Assembly: GCA_014879535.1 (NCBI GenBank)
Contig: JACSRX010000044.1
Location: 1-60,802, forward strand
Direction of reading: 5' to 3'
From: Chthoniobacterales bacterium
GTDB lineage: Bacteria > Verrucomicrobiota > Verrucomicrobiia > Chthoniobacterales > JACTMZ01
DNA length: 60,802 nt
Below, piece by piece: positions 8,908 through 20,522 of the stretch. The translations under genes and the position numbers were made by a program. The notes under the pieces were generated by a model. That model searched no databases and had not been told where the DNA came from. It worked only from the letters and a program-made list of their open reading frames with translations. How positions within the stretch are numbered: position 1 is the stretch's first letter; each line of letters starts with the position of its first letter.

Positions 8908-9351
8908 ATGAAATGTTGCACACGATGGTTGAATGGCCCCGCCGGGGATTGCCTGAGAAATTCCGGGTTGCTGGTTTTGAGATTATGGCTGGGCCTTTCC
9001 ATGCTGGTTCTGCACGGCTTTGGCAAGTGGCAGAAAAGCTCCGAATTGGCCGGGACGTTTCCAGATCCTTTCGGTGCCGGATCCGCGACGAGCCTCTATC
9101 TGGCAATTTTTGCCGAGGTGGTTTGTTCAGTTTTGATCGTCGTCGGTGCGGCCACCAGGCTGGCACTTGTCCCGCTGGTGATCACCATGGCGGTGGCATT
9201 CTTCGCCGTTCATGGCGGGGCCCTTTCCGGGGAGCACAGCGGTGAGCTGGCCTTCATTTACATGGGGGGTTATCTCGCGTTGTTGCTGTGCGGTCCGGGG
9301 CGGTATTCGGTGGATCATCTGATCCAGCGTCGCTGCTGCGGGGGCGAGTGA
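8908..9351 (+). CDS. DoxX family membrane protein
   Basis: A 147-residue membrane protein with four helices: LLVLRLWLGLSMLVLHG, an inner AIFAEVVCSVLIVVGAATR, LALVPLVITMAVAFFAVHG and FIYMGGYLALLLCG. The pattern LRLxLGxxMLxHGxxK and the central FAExxCSxLIxxG are characteristic of DoxX/DoxD-like proteins. Family members are linked to sulfur or redox metabolism in some organisms, but this one has no neighbour that points to a substrate. The start ATG at 8908 fits a promoter immediately upstream. An in-frame ORF extends back to 8428 inside prmA and is a shadow. Confidence 0.85.
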   Translation: MKCCTRWLNGPAGDCLRNSGLLVLRLWLGLSMLVLHGFGKWQKSSELAGTFPDPFGAGSATSLYLAIFAEVVCSVLIVVGAATRLALVPLVITMAVAFFAVHGGALSGEHSGELAFIYMGGYLALLLCGPGRYSVDHLIQRRCCGGE

Positions 9352-9361
9352 GCCTTCTTCT

Positions 9362-9390
9362 TTGCAGGGCGGAGTGCCCGCCGCTAAGCT
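9362..9390 (+). promoter_or_regulatory. Putative promoter of lysA, leaderless spacing
   Basis: TTGCAG (9362-9367), 17-base spacer, TAAGCT (9385-9390), ending nine bases before the ATG at 9400. No Shine-Dalgarno sequence is present. Confidence 0.5.
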
Positions 9391-9399
9391 GCGCGCTTT

Positions 9400-10698
9400 A
9401 TGCACGATTTTTCCTACCGCGACGGAGTCCTCCATTGCGAAGGCGTTGCCCTGACTGAATTGGCGGCCCGCCACGGGACACCGCTCTATGTCTACAGCGC
9501 GCGGACCATCCGCGAGCACTACCGCCGGTTGGACGCGGCGCTCGCCGGTCTCGACCACCGCGTGTGCTATGCCATGAAGGCGAACTCCAACCTCGCGGTG
9601 ATCGATCTCCTCGCGCGCGAAGGCGCGGGGTTCGACATCGTCTCGGGCGGTGAACTCTTCCGCGTGCTGAAGGCGGGTGGACGCGCCGACTTGTGCACGT
9701 TCGCCGGGGTGGGCAAGACGCGCGAGGAGATCGAATTCGCCCTGCAGGAGGGGGTTTATTCCTTCAACGTCGAATCGGAACCTGAATTGGCATTCATCAA
9801 CGAAGTTGCGGGGGTCATGGGGAGGAAGGCGCCCGTCGCGTTGCGGGTCAATCCCGACGTTGATGCGCAGACGCACAAATACATCTCCACCGGCAAGAGC
9901 CACAACAAGTTCGGCATCGGGATCGACCGCATCCTCGGTGTCTACGAGCAGGCGGCGGCTTTGCCGAACTTGGAACTCCGCGGAATCCAGACCCACATCG
10001 GGTCGCAGATCCTGGAGACCGACCCGTTCGTGGAAGCGCTCGGAAAACTCGCGCCCATTGTGGCCGAGTTGAAGGCGCGTCACGGGATCAAGTTTTTCAG
10101 CATCGGTGGCGGGGTTGGCATCATCTACCACGGCACTTTGGCGAGCGGATCGTCCGACTGGTGGGAAAGCGGGACCGACCCGAAGCGCATCGGCTTTGAT
10201 GACTACGCAGCCGCCATCAGACCGCTCCTCGAGGGGTTGGGGTTGAAGATCCTTCTCGAGCCGGGACGAAGCCTTGTCGGCAATGCCGGCGTGCTGCTCA
10301 CCACCGTGCTTTACGTGAAGCAGACGCCCGCGAAGAGTTTCATCATCACCGATGCCGGCATGAACGACCTGATCCGTCCCGCGCTTTACGAGGGGCACCA
10401 CGAAATCGTGCCGTTGCGCGAACCATCCCCGGAGACGCCGGTCCGGAATGTCGATGTGGTGGGGCCGGTTTGCGAGAGCGGGGATTTCTTCGCCCAGGAT
10501 CGTCCGGTTGCCGACCTTTCGCCCGGTGACGGTGTGGCGCTGCTCAGCGCGGGGGCCTACGGATTCGTCATGGCGTCGAACTACAACTCACGCAGGCTGC
10601 CCTCGGAGATTCTCGTGGACGGAAGCCGGGCTGAGGTCGTGCGGGAACGGCAGACGTGGGACGACCTCGTGGCGGGTGAGAAGATTCCGGGCCGCTGA
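9400..10698 (+). CDS. lysA: Diaminopimelate decarboxylase
   Basis: PLP-dependent enzyme that converts meso-diaminopimelate to L-lysine, the last step of lysine synthesis. The 432 residues have the alanine-racemase-like barrel with CYAMKANSN (PLP Lys60), the glycine-rich GGGVG (236-240), EPGRSLVGNAG for the PLP phosphate and the catalytic CESGD (Cys358) donated across the dimer. Length and order are normal for LysA. It is a single gene between the DoxX gene and a convergent DUF1460 gene, with only 14 bases between the two stops. Ornithine/arginine decarboxylases share the fold, but the VCESGDFFA motif is typical for DAP decarboxylase. Confidence 0.95.
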   Translation: MHDFSYRDGVLHCEGVALTELAARHGTPLYVYSARTIREHYRRLDAALAGLDHRVCYAMKANSNLAVIDLLAREGAGFDIVSGGELFRVLKAGGRADLCTFAGVGKTREEIEFALQEGVYSFNVESEPELAFINEVAGVMGRKAPVALRVNPDVDAQTHKYISTGKSHNKFGIGIDRILGVYEQAAALPNLELRGIQTHIGSQILETDPFVEALGKLAPIVAELKARHGIKFFSIGGGVGIIYHGTLASGSSDWWESGTDPKRIGFDDYAAAIRPLLEGLGLKILLEPGRSLVGNAGVLLTTVLYVKQTPAKSFIITDAGMNDLIRPALYEGHHEIVPLREPSPETPVRNVDVVGPVCESGDFFAQDRPVADLSPGDGVALLSAGAYGFVMASNYNSRRLPSEILVDGSRAEVVRERQTWDDLVAGEKIPGR

Positions 10699-10712
10699 CC
10701 GGTCCCGGGTTT

Positions 10713-11618
10713 TCAGCGTGCGGCCAGCGGCCTGCGATCGGGAAGGTCGAGCGGGCGCACCACGTAGATTCCGGCGTGGGTGCTGAATCTGTTGAGATAG
10801 CTGCTGAGCCGGTCGTCGAGGAGGACCTTGCGGTGGTTTTTCGAGGCGTGGAGGAAGCGGAGAACGCCCTTGTTGTCGCGCGAGGCGAGGCCGACATGGG
10901 ACGTGTAGGCTTCGTGCCAGTTGGTGACGATGCAGATGATGTCGCCGTTGCGCAGTTTCGACTCGATCTTGGGGACCTGCGATTTCGGGATGTAGGTGAT
11001 CCCGCGCCGCGAGAGTTCCCTTTCGATGCGGATGAATTCCGGAACCATGGACGGATCGGCCCGCAGTTGCCGGAACAGGTGGGGCTTTTTCCCCATGTAG
11101 CGCATTTCACGGTGCAGGGGGACACCGCCGAGTGACGGCGTGACGTCCCGAACGAGTCCGCGCCGCTGGTTGTCGCCCATCCAGTCTTCGAGATGATGCA
11201 GCCGCGAATCGAACTTTCCGGTGCAGCGGCCGTTCCGATACCGGTCGATTTCGATGAGGCGCAACATCTCGCGGGGCGTGTAGGGTGGGGGGTGCAGCGC
11301 CACGAGGCGTCCCATGGCGAGCGAAATCTCGAACAGGGTCCAGCAGTCCATCCCGTTCATGTTCACCGACGCGGCCTCGATCCGGTCGTCCAACTCCAAG
11401 GTGTAGTTCACATAGGGCGTCCCCTGCAGGGCGAGGGCGAATTTGTTGACCCGTTCACCGAGAGGCAGATTCGCCCAGCCCTCCTCGTAACCCCGCTGCA
11501 TCACCTGCCGGAATTTTTTCTGACCCACAAAGGTCTTGTCCAAGGGCAGTGCGGCGGTCGCGGGTGCGGTGCCGGCGAATGCAGTCAGAGTGAAAAGAAG
11601 GGCGGCGAGATGACGCAT
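10713..11618 (-). CDS. Secreted DUF1460 protein, NlpC/P60-like amidase fold
   Basis: Start at 11618 gives 301 residues beginning with a clear signal peptide (MRHLAALLFTLTAFAGTAPATA), so it is exported. The mature part has the DUF1460 pattern: MNGMDCWTLFE with the presumed nucleophile Cys92, and HEAYTSHVGLA with the presumed catalytic His241, in a papain-like arrangement. Structures of the family show an NlpC/P60-type cell-wall amidase fold, so a role in peptidoglycan fragment cleavage or recycling is likely but inferred. A TATGGT eight bases before the ATG could be a -10, without a good -35. The reading frame extends to 11963, but that part overlaps tRNA-Ala. Confidence 0.85.
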   Translation of the reverse strand: MRHLAALLFTLTAFAGTAPATAALPLDKTFVGQKKFRQVMQRGYEEGWANLPLGERVNKFALALQGTPYVNYTLELDDRIEAASVNMNGMDCWTLFEISLAMGRLVALHPPPYTPREMLRLIEIDRYRNGRCTGKFDSRLHHLEDWMGDNQRRGLVRDVTPSLGGVPLHREMRYMGKKPHLFRQLRADPSMVPEFIRIERELSRRGITYIPKSQVPKIESKLRNGDIICIVTNWHEAYTSHVGLASRDNKGVLRFLHASKNHRKVLLDDRLSSYLNRFSTHAGIYVVRPLDLPDRRPLAAR

Positions 11619-11955
11619 GGAGGACAACCATACCACGCAGATCGGGAATGGTGGTGGCATTTTTGCGATCTTATGCCGTCGATGCGAATGCACAGGTTGC
11701 TGCAGGCGGTGTGTTCTCGTGTGGATTTCCCGTCGGCGTTGGAAAAGCAGCACGGTCCGGCATGCAGCTACGATCCATGCGGGGCTTTTGATGGTCCCAT
11801 GGCAATGCGGGGAAATGGATGCATGGGAGTTGCAGAATGTCCGGGGGCCTTGTTCATCAGAGAGCACGGCGGTCGCTTGGACTGATTTTGTTTGCCCCGG
11901 TGCCACGGGGGTGCATATTCTCAGCGCTCGCCTGCGGAGCTCCCGCAGGGCAACA
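11619..11955. other. Gene-free interval before tRNA-Ala
   Basis: Both strands contain only short overlapping frames with no recognisable start or domain. The right end holds the likely tRNA promoter. Otherwise I see no element here. Confidence 0.6.
11892..11921 (+). promoter_or_regulatory. Putative promoter of tRNA-Ala
   Basis: TTGCCC (11892-11897) and TATTCT (11916-11921) are separated by 18 bases (CATATT at 11914 would give 16). The tRNA starts 34 bases later. Confidence 0.4.
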
Positions 11956-12028
11956 GGGGTCATAGCTCAGTTGGTAGAGCGCCTCAATGGCATTGAGGAG
12001 GTCTGGGGTTCGAATCCCCATGGCTCCA
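11956..12028 (+). tRNA. tRNA-Ala (anticodon GGC)
   Basis: A complete cloverleaf of 73 nt. The acceptor stem pairs GGGGTCA with TGGCTCC, with two G-U pairs. The D-arm has AGCTCAGTTGGTAGAGC. The anticodon stem CCTCA/TGAGG encloses the loop ATGGCAT with anticodon GGC. The T-arm is GGGGTTCGAATCCCC, and the discriminator is A. The 3' CCA is not encoded, so it must be added by a nucleotidyltransferase. Confidence 0.96.
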
Positions 12029-12030
12029 CG

Positions 12031-12050
12031 CCCCTTGCACCCGCAGGGGG
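12031..12050. terminator. Stem-loop directly behind tRNA-Ala
   Basis: CCCCTTGC - ACCC - GCAGGGGG pairs over 8 bp with one G-U, starting two bases after the tRNA and ending two bases before the stop of the convergent gene. There is no T-run, so it may serve as a bidirectional or Rho-assisted end. Confidence 0.45.
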
Positions 12051-12052
12051 GA

Positions 12053-12694
12053 TTACTCCGCATCAGCAGCCGGTTCCTGTTTCGCCAGTTGTTCCAAAGC
12101 CATAAGATTCAGCGAGGCCGCGGCGGTCTGCAGTTGGATGGGCTCGATTCCGCGACCCTCGACTTCGACCATGAAGCGGTTGGCCACGACGATGTTCACC
12201 GAGCCGGATTTTGAGTCTCCCCGGTATTTTTCGAGCCCCTTGTAGTTGCCATACATGGTTGTGCGCTCGTAACCGTCGTCGCCTTCACTGTCCACTTCGG
12301 AGGTCAGCCACCCGAGGCCGGCCAACGCTCCGAAGGGACCCGTGGCGCCAAGGTCCGTGATCTTGACCGTCAGCCGGGGACCGTCTGGGGATCCGTATTC
12401 GCCTGTGGTGGTGGCTATATTGGCCCCGAAGGCGCCGGTTTTCTCACCGCGGGCGTTGGTGCGCCGCAGACCGGCCAGTTCCTCGGGCAGCAGGGCCTTG
12501 AGTTGGCGGAAGTCCACGGCTTCTTTTCCACCCAGGGCTGCCAGGGGGTTTGGGGCGCCGGTTTCGAAGGATTTGACCATGGCGGCGATGGCGGCCATGG
12601 CCTCCTTGGCTTCGGTGTCGGATGTGGCCCCGTCCGTCAGGCCGGGGTGGGTGAGGGCGATGAGGCAGAGGGCGCCAAGGGCCGGGGCTTTCAT
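12053..12694 (-). CDS. Small secreted protein of unknown function
   Basis: Start at 12694 gives 213 residues with a hydrophobic export signal (ALGALCLIALTHPGLTDG). The mature part begins with a helix, then LKALLPEELAGLRRTNARGEKTGAFG, a strand-rich core with LTVKITDLGA and YERTTMYGNYKGLEKY, and a C-terminal LNLMALEQLAKQ. The phrase LLPEELxGxxRTxAxGEKTG feels familiar from uncharacterised exported proteins of several phyla, but no function is known to me. It probably acts in the periplasm. A promoter with leaderless spacing lies at 12704-12731, back-to-back with the secA promoter region. It converges with tRNA-Ala. Confidence 0.78.
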   Translation of the reverse strand: MKAPALGALCLIALTHPGLTDGATSDTEAKEAMAAIAAMVKSFETGAPNPLAALGGKEAVDFRQLKALLPEELAGLRRTNARGEKTGAFGANIATTTGEYGSPDGPRLTVKITDLGATGPFGALAGLGWLTSEVDSEGDDGYERTTMYGNYKGLEKYRGDSKSGSVNIVVANRFMVEVEGRGIEPIQLQTAAASLNLMALEQLAKQEPAADAE

Positions 12695-12703
12695 ACTCTG
12701 CCC

Positions 12704-12731
12704 AAAATAGGCCGCGGCAGGCACCGGGCAA
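12704..12731 (-). promoter_or_regulatory. Putative promoter of the small secreted protein gene
   Basis: On the reverse strand: TTGCCC (12731-12726), 16-base spacer, TATTTT (12709-12704), ending nine bases before the ATG at 12694. No Shine-Dalgarno sequence is present. Confidence 0.5.
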
Positions 12732-12752
12732 GTCCGCAGACGGCAATTTCCT

Positions 12753-12780
12753 TTGCTGGAGACGGCGTCCCGGATATCCT
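12753..12780 (+). promoter_or_regulatory. Possible promoter of secA
   Basis: TTGCTG (12753-12758), 16-base spacer, TATCCT (12775-12780). This leaves a ~27-base leader containing GGCAGG close to the ATG at 12814. Confidence 0.35.
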
Positions 12781-12813
12781 TGACCCTTTCGCGCCCGATC
12801 GCGGGCGGCAGGC

Positions 12814-15780
<2,967 letters not shown>

Positions 15781-15824
15781 CCGGCCGGACGACGCCGGAG
15801 CGGGTGGTCTGAATCGCCCTCGCC

Positions 15825-17096
15825 ATGACTGGAAATCGTGTTGTCATCATCGGCGGCGGATTCGGCGGTCTCAGCTGTGCGAAAGGGCTGCGCGGCAGCG
15901 GGGCGCGGATCACCTTGGTGGACCGCACGAACCATCACCTGTTCCAGCCGCTGCTTTACCAGGTGGCAACCGCCGGTCTGAGTGCGCCGGAGATCGCGCA
16001 TCCCATCCGCTCGATTTTCCGCCGACGTCCCGACATCACGGTGCTTCTCGACGAAGTCATGGATGTCGATCTGGATGCACGCCTCGTGCGGATGCGTCAC
16101 AACCAGCCGGTCGGCTACGATTACCTCGTGCTGGCTACGGGAGCCCGCACCTCCTATTTCGGGAATGACGCTTGGGCGGCGCATGCGCTCGGCCTCAAGT
16201 CGCTCGAGGATGCCGTCGAGATCCGGCAACGGGTGCTGCTCGGATTCGAGGAGGCGGAGAATTCCGACGATGCCGGCGAGCGGGAACGCCTCATGACGCT
16301 GGTCATCGCGGGAGGAGGCCCCACGGGTGTCGAACTGGCCGGGGCGTTCGCGGAATTGGGCTCCCGGGTGCTCCGACGCGACTTCCGGCGCATTGATCCG
16401 CGTGCCGCCAAAGTCATCCTGATCGAGGCGGGCCCGCGATTGCTGCCCACCTTCCCGGAAAAACTCTCGCAGAACGCCCTCGATGAACTCCGGCGCCGCG
16501 GCGTCGAGGTGCTGCTCTCCACGCGCGTTGATGACGTGCAGGCCGGACAGGTCCACATCGCCGGCCGCGTCATCCCCGCGCATGCCATCGTGTGGGCGGC
16601 AGGAGTGGCTGCGGCGGGTTTGTCCGGATGCCTTGATGTCCCCAAGGACCGTGCCGGGCACCTTCTGGTCGAACCGGACCTCGCGCTCCCGGGATTCCCG
16701 GATGTTTTTGCCATCGGTGACATCGCCTCGATCAAGCAGCCGGACGGAACTCAGGTTCCGGGCGTGAGTCCGGCCGCCATGCAGATGGGAGTCTACGTGG
16801 CTGATGTGATCCGTGCGCGGTTGCGCGGTGCGGCAAGAGCAGAGCGGCCTTTCCGTTACCGGGACAAGGGATCGCTGGCGACGATCGGCCGCCATGCCGC
16901 CGTGGCGTGGTTCGGTCCGCTGCAGTTCACGGGTTACCTCGCATGGCTGCTCTGGCTCTTCGTGCACATCCTCTTCCTCATCGGCTTTCGCAATAAGGCC
17001 GCCGTCCTGCTGCAATGGGCCTACGCCTACATCTTCTACCGCCGCGGTGCGCGCGTGGTCTTCGGGCGGGATTGGATGGAGGATGACGCCCGCTGA
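15825..17096 (+). CDS. ndh: Type II NADH dehydrogenase (NDH-2)
   Basis: Non-proton-pumping NADH:quinone oxidoreductase of 423 residues. It has the FAD-binding VVIIGGGFGGLSCAK at the N-terminus, then HHLFQPLLYQVATAGL, the typical NDH-2 signature, and a second Rossmann motif IAGGGPTGVELAGA for NADH. The FAD-contacting VFAIGDIASI follows, and the C-terminus carries two hydrophobic helices (YLAWLLWLFVHILFLIGF and the segment after it) that attach it to the membrane. It feeds electrons from NADH to the quinone pool and indicates a respiratory chain. It lies downstream of secA. An alternative reading as sulfide:quinone reductase is unlikely given the LYQVATA motif and the missing cysteine pair. Confidence 0.92.
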   Translation: MTGNRVVIIGGGFGGLSCAKGLRGSGARITLVDRTNHHLFQPLLYQVATAGLSAPEIAHPIRSIFRRRPDITVLLDEVMDVDLDARLVRMRHNQPVGYDYLVLATGARTSYFGNDAWAAHALGLKSLEDAVEIRQRVLLGFEEAENSDDAGERERLMTLVIAGGGPTGVELAGAFAELGSRVLRRDFRRIDPRAAKVILIEAGPRLLPTFPEKLSQNALDELRRRGVEVLLSTRVDDVQAGQVHIAGRVIPAHAIVWAAGVAAAGLSGCLDVPKDRAGHLLVEPDLALPGFPDVFAIGDIASIKQPDGTQVPGVSPAAMQMGVYVADVIRARLRGAARAERPFRYRDKGSLATIGRHAAVAWFGPLQFTGYLAWLLWLFVHILFLIGFRNKAAVLLQWAYAYIFYRRGARVVFGRDWMEDDAR

Positions 17097-17186
17097 ACCT
17101 GTTCATGTCCGTCGTCGGTGCCGATGGCGAGGCCGCGTGGGCCATCAAGGCCGACAAACCAACCTGTTGTCCAGGCCCGCTTTCCC

Positions 17187-17213
17187 TTGGCGTGAGGAAA
17201 CTGCGTGTAGGAT
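17187..17213 (+). promoter_or_regulatory. Putative promoter of the EndoQ-like gene
   Basis: TTGGCG (17187-17192), 15-base spacer, TAGGAT (17208-17213), ending nine bases before the ATG at 17223. No Shine-Dalgarno sequence is present. Confidence 0.4.
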
Positions 17214-17222
17214 AGTTTTCCC

Positions 17223-18446
17223 ATGCGCTACGCCGCGGACCTCCACATGCATTCGCATCATGCCAAGGCCGTCTCAAAGAACATGACTCTGGAGACGATG
17301 GCGCTTTATGGGAGGCGCAAGGGGATTGATGTCATGGCGACCGGTGATTGTCTCCAACCGGCATGGCTGGCTCATCTGGAAGAATGTTTGATTCCCGACG
17401 AGCCCGGGTGGTTCGCGCCAACACCGGAGGTGGAGATGGCCATTGCGGACAGGCTTCCGTTGCGCTTGAGAGCACCGATCCGGTTCGTGCTGAGCACGGA
17501 GGTGAATTGCGTGCCTTCCGGAACAGGTGAGATGCGCGGCATCCATCACCTGCTCTACTTCCCTTCGTTCGCAAGCGTGAAAGCATTTCAGAAAAGGGTC
17601 TCCCTCCACGGCGATCTGAACGAAGGCCGTCCGACCTTGCGGTTGACGTCAAGTGAGCTCTTGCAGCTTGTGCTCGAGCATGGGCGCGACTGCCATTTCG
17701 CGCCGGCGCATGTGATGAATCCGTATTTTTCCAGCCTGGGCAGCCAGACCCGCCATGAGACGCTGGAGGAGATCTTCGGCGACCTGACACCCCGGCTGCT
17801 TGCCGTGGAAATGGGACTGACTTCCATTCCCACAATGTGCCGGAGGATTTCGTCGCTCGATGCGCATTCCCTGTTCGCCTGCTCCGACGCGCATTCTCCC
17901 GAGAATATCGGCAGGGAATGCACCCTGCTGGAGACAGAGCCGGGTTACGCGCCCCTTTTTGCGGCGCTGCGTCGCGGGGCAATCCAAGAAGTGCTCGGAT
18001 GCCTCAAATTTTCCATCCACCGCACGCGCTATTTCCAGAATTGGTGCTCACGGTGCAAGACAAGCTATGCAGATGCTGCGTGCCCCAAGGGTCACGGGCG
18101 CCTGGCCGCAGGCTCGCGTGACTGGTTGGAACAGATCGCCGACCGCCCCCAAGCCATCGCACTGCCCAACACCCCCCGCTTCCGGATGTATCTTCCGCTT
18201 CGGCAGCTTCTCGCCGAATTTCTTCAAGTCGGCCCGAAAAGCAAACGGGTTGGAGATCTCCACGACCAGCTGCTGCAGCGCATCGGTCACGAGCGCTTCA
18301 TTCTCACCAAGGCTCCCTTCGAAGAACTCGCCCGCGGCTCCTCAGAGTCGTTGGCCCATGCAATCACCGCACAACGCACTGCGGACCCCGGCCAGCCCAT
18401 CGCCATCAAGCCTGCGCACGCAGCCCAGTCCGAACTCGCCCTGTAA
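17223..18446 (+). CDS. PHP-domain/zinc-finger endonuclease, EndoQ-like
   Basis: A 407-residue protein. The N-terminus ADLHMHSHHAKAVSKNM with IDVMATGDCLQPAWL is the PHP pattern of the EndoQ/TIGR00375 family, whose first residues read DLHIHS...SK.M and GTGD..HP.WL. Further metal ligands are seen in STEVNC, FAPAHVMNPY and FACSDAHSPENIG. A zinc-finger motif follows at ~residues 278-293 (CSRCKTSYADAACPKGH). EndoQ cleaves DNA 5' of deaminated bases (hypoxanthine, uracil, xanthine); this function is known from archaeal and a few bacterial members and is inferred here. It is a single gene with its own promoter, convergent with alr, whose stop is six bases away. Confidence 0.8.
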   Translation: MRYAADLHMHSHHAKAVSKNMTLETMALYGRRKGIDVMATGDCLQPAWLAHLEECLIPDEPGWFAPTPEVEMAIADRLPLRLRAPIRFVLSTEVNCVPSGTGEMRGIHHLLYFPSFASVKAFQKRVSLHGDLNEGRPTLRLTSSELLQLVLEHGRDCHFAPAHVMNPYFSSLGSQTRHETLEEIFGDLTPRLLAVEMGLTSIPTMCRRISSLDAHSLFACSDAHSPENIGRECTLLETEPGYAPLFAALRRGAIQEVLGCLKFSIHRTRYFQNWCSRCKTSYADAACPKGHGRLAAGSRDWLEQIADRPQAIALPNTPRFRMYLPLRQLLAEFLQVGPKSKRVGDLHDQLLQRIGHERFILTKAPFEELARGSSESLAHAITAQRTADPGQPIAIKPAHAAQSELAL

Positions 18447-18451
18447 AGCAC

Positions 18452-19588
18452 TCAAGGTGCCGATGAGACAGTTCGGTTGAAGTGGGCCAACTCCACGCGG
18501 CGGCCGAGGCGGGTGAGGATGTCCCATGGGATGGTTCCGGCCCATGCGGCGACTTCGCCGACGGTGATGACCGCTTCATCTTGTTTCCCGAAGAGGACGA
18601 CCTCCTCGCCGGGGGCGACGTCGCGTGGGAGGCTGCTCACATCCACCATGAACTGGTCCATGGTGATGCGTCCGAGCACCGGGCAGCGTTGTCCACGGAT
18701 GAGCACGTGGGCGCCGCGGTTGGATGTCTGGCGCGGGTAGCCGTCGGCATAGCCCATGGCCAGCGTGGCGACACGCATGGGTTGGGGGGTGATGAAATCG
18801 CGCCCGTAGCTGATCCCCCGGCCGGCGCCGACGTCGCGGATGAGGGTGATGCGTGTCTTGAGTGTCATGACCGGCTGCAGCCGGTCATGGAACCGCGGGA
18901 GCGGCGAGATGCCGTAGAGCGCGAGGCCGGGGCGCACGAGGTCCGACGCATGTTGAGGACGCTCCAAGGACGCAGCGCTGTTGAGGGCGTGGAATTTTGC
19001 ATCCGGAACGATCTCGCGGAGCTTTGCCTTCAGTGCGGACCATGCCTCCAGTTCGGAGGCGGTGAAATCCGGGTCGGTGTCCGCAACTGGCAGGTGCGTG
19101 GAAATGCTCTCGATCTGCAGGCCCGGGTGGGCGGCGATTTCTCGCGCGGTGGTGATGGCATCCTCCTGCCAAATGCCGATGCGGCCCATGCCGGTGTCGA
19201 TGCAGAGGTGGACGCGGACAGGTTGCCCGGCACCCGAGGAGGCGCAAGCGCGGGCTTCGGCCGCACTGGACACGACGGGGATGAAATTTCCGGAGACGGC
19301 GCCCGCGCGTTCGGCGGGGAGGCACGGGCTGAGCAGCAGGATGTCATGATCCGGGACGGCGGAGCGCACCGCGCGTGCTTCGCCGAGCGTGGCCACGCCG
19401 AATTTCGCGGCGAACGGCGCGAGGGTCCGGGCGACTTCAGCGGCACCGTGGCCGTAGCCATCGGCCTTGACCACGGCGATCAGGCCGGTGTCCGGCCCGA
19501 CGGATTCCTTGACAGCGCGTGCGTTGTGCCGCAGTGCGGCGTGGTCGATTTCGGCGCGGATGCGCCAAGCCTCATCCCCGAAGCTCAC
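18452..19588 (-). CDS. alr: Alanine racemase
   Basis: PLP enzyme that makes D-alanine for peptidoglycan. The 378 residues show VVKADGYGHG with PLP Lys41, the STHLPVAD and HALNSAAS segments of the barrel, RPGLALYGISP, and the catalytic tyrosine in GRGISYGR from the partner subunit. The C-terminal beta domain carries VLGRITMDQFMVDVS. Its start overlaps the stop of the SPFH gene by four bases (ATGA), so it is translationally coupled to that gene and belongs to a three-gene reverse operon. It may be the only source of D-alanine here, but the window cannot show that. Confidence 0.96.
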   Translation of the reverse strand: MSFGDEAWRIRAEIDHAALRHNARAVKESVGPDTGLIAVVKADGYGHGAAEVARTLAPFAAKFGVATLGEARAVRSAVPDHDILLLSPCLPAERAGAVSGNFIPVVSSAAEARACASSGAGQPVRVHLCIDTGMGRIGIWQEDAITTAREIAAHPGLQIESISTHLPVADTDPDFTASELEAWSALKAKLREIVPDAKFHALNSAASLERPQHASDLVRPGLALYGISPLPRFHDRLQPVMTLKTRITLIRDVGAGRGISYGRDFITPQPMRVATLAMGYADGYPRQTSNRGAHVLIRGQRCPVLGRITMDQFMVDVSSLPRDVAPGEEVVLFGKQDEAVITVGEVAAWAGTIPWDILTRLGRRVELAHFNRTVSSAP

Positions 19589-20514
19589 GGATTTCTCTTC
19601 GAGTCCTCGAGGATCTTGGGATCGAGCGGGAGCATCTGAAGGATGCCGTCGGCGGTGGTGATCTTCGGGAGCACGCCGTCCCAGCGCTCGATGCTGCGCA
19701 GGCGCAGGACCTCCGGGCGCCCGGAGAGGGCCTCCGCCTCGCGTGTGATGGCGTCCGCTCGGGCTTTCGACTCGGCCTCGATGGTGAAGGCCTGGGCTTC
19801 CGCCGCCAGCTTCACTTCGGAGGCGGCGGCCTCGGCCTGTGTCACGCGGCGCAGCTTTTCGTTCTTGGCCTTGAGGGCTTCCTGCTCGGCCTGGACTTTC
19901 GCCTCGATGGCCTTGTTGAATTCATCGGAGAATTTGAAATCGGTGATGGCGACGTTGGCGATGTGCAGTGCGCCCCGGAGGCCTTTTTCATTGAGGGTGG
20001 TGTCGATGAAGCTGGCGATGGCCTGCTGGATCTGCTGCTTGACCTTCTCACGCTGGGTCACGAGCTCCTCGGCTGTGAATTTCGCCGTGACAGCCTTGAC
20101 CGATTCCTGGATGGCAGGGGCGACAATGGTGGTTGCGACTTTTGCCGGGACGCCAATGCGCTGGAAAGTCAGGGGGGCGATTGTGCCGTCGAGGGCGTAG
20201 GTCGTCGTGACATCGGTGGTCACCGTCTGAAGGTCGCGCGAAGCCGCGCTCGCCTTGGCCTCGCTGGCGGTGAGGCGCGTGTCCATGGGGACGACCTCCT
20301 CGGCGAATGGCAGCTTGAAATGCAGGCCCTCGGGGAGGGCTTGGTCCTGCACGGCACCAAAGCGTTTCACCACGCCGACGGTGCCGGCATCGACTGTGAC
20401 GACGACGCCGGCGGCGACGACAAGGACGAGGATGGCGAGGAGGAGAAGCGGGGCGATCTTGGCGATCAGGGGGCCGGGATCGACCGAGCCGGAAATGGAG
20501 TGGGGATGTTTCAT
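19585..20514 (-). CDS. SPFH/prohibitin-family membrane protein
   Basis: The ATG at 20514 gives 309 residues. One membrane helix (residues ~20-42, APLLLLAILVLVVAAGVVV) is followed by the SPFH/band 7 domain: GTVGVVKRFGAVQDQALPEGLHFKLPF, TTDVTTTYAL and ITDFKFSDEFNKAIEAKVQAEQEALKAK. A long alanine/glutamate-rich coiled coil leads to the C-terminus. Prohibitin-like proteins form large rings in the membrane and, in the HflK/C case, control FtsH. Whether this protein does so is inferred. The upstream gene is a small membrane protein eight bases away, and alr overlaps downstream. Confidence 0.88.
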   Translation of the reverse strand: MKHPHSISGSVDPGPLIAKIAPLLLLAILVLVVAAGVVVTVDAGTVGVVKRFGAVQDQALPEGLHFKLPFAEEVVPMDTRLTASEAKASAASRDLQTVTTDVTTTYALDGTIAPLTFQRIGVPAKVATTIVAPAIQESVKAVTAKFTAEELVTQREKVKQQIQQAIASFIDTTLNEKGLRGALHIANVAITDFKFSDEFNKAIEAKVQAEQEALKAKNEKLRRVTQAEAAASEVKLAAEAQAFTIEAESKARADAITREAEALSGRPEVLRLRSIERWDGVLPKITTADGILQMLPLDPKILEDSKRNP

Positions 20515-20522
20515 GGTGCGGG

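Noticed and set aside
11617-12105. Forward frame crossing tRNA-Ala
   Set aside because: It reads through a complete tRNA gene and its hairpin and has no recognisable product.
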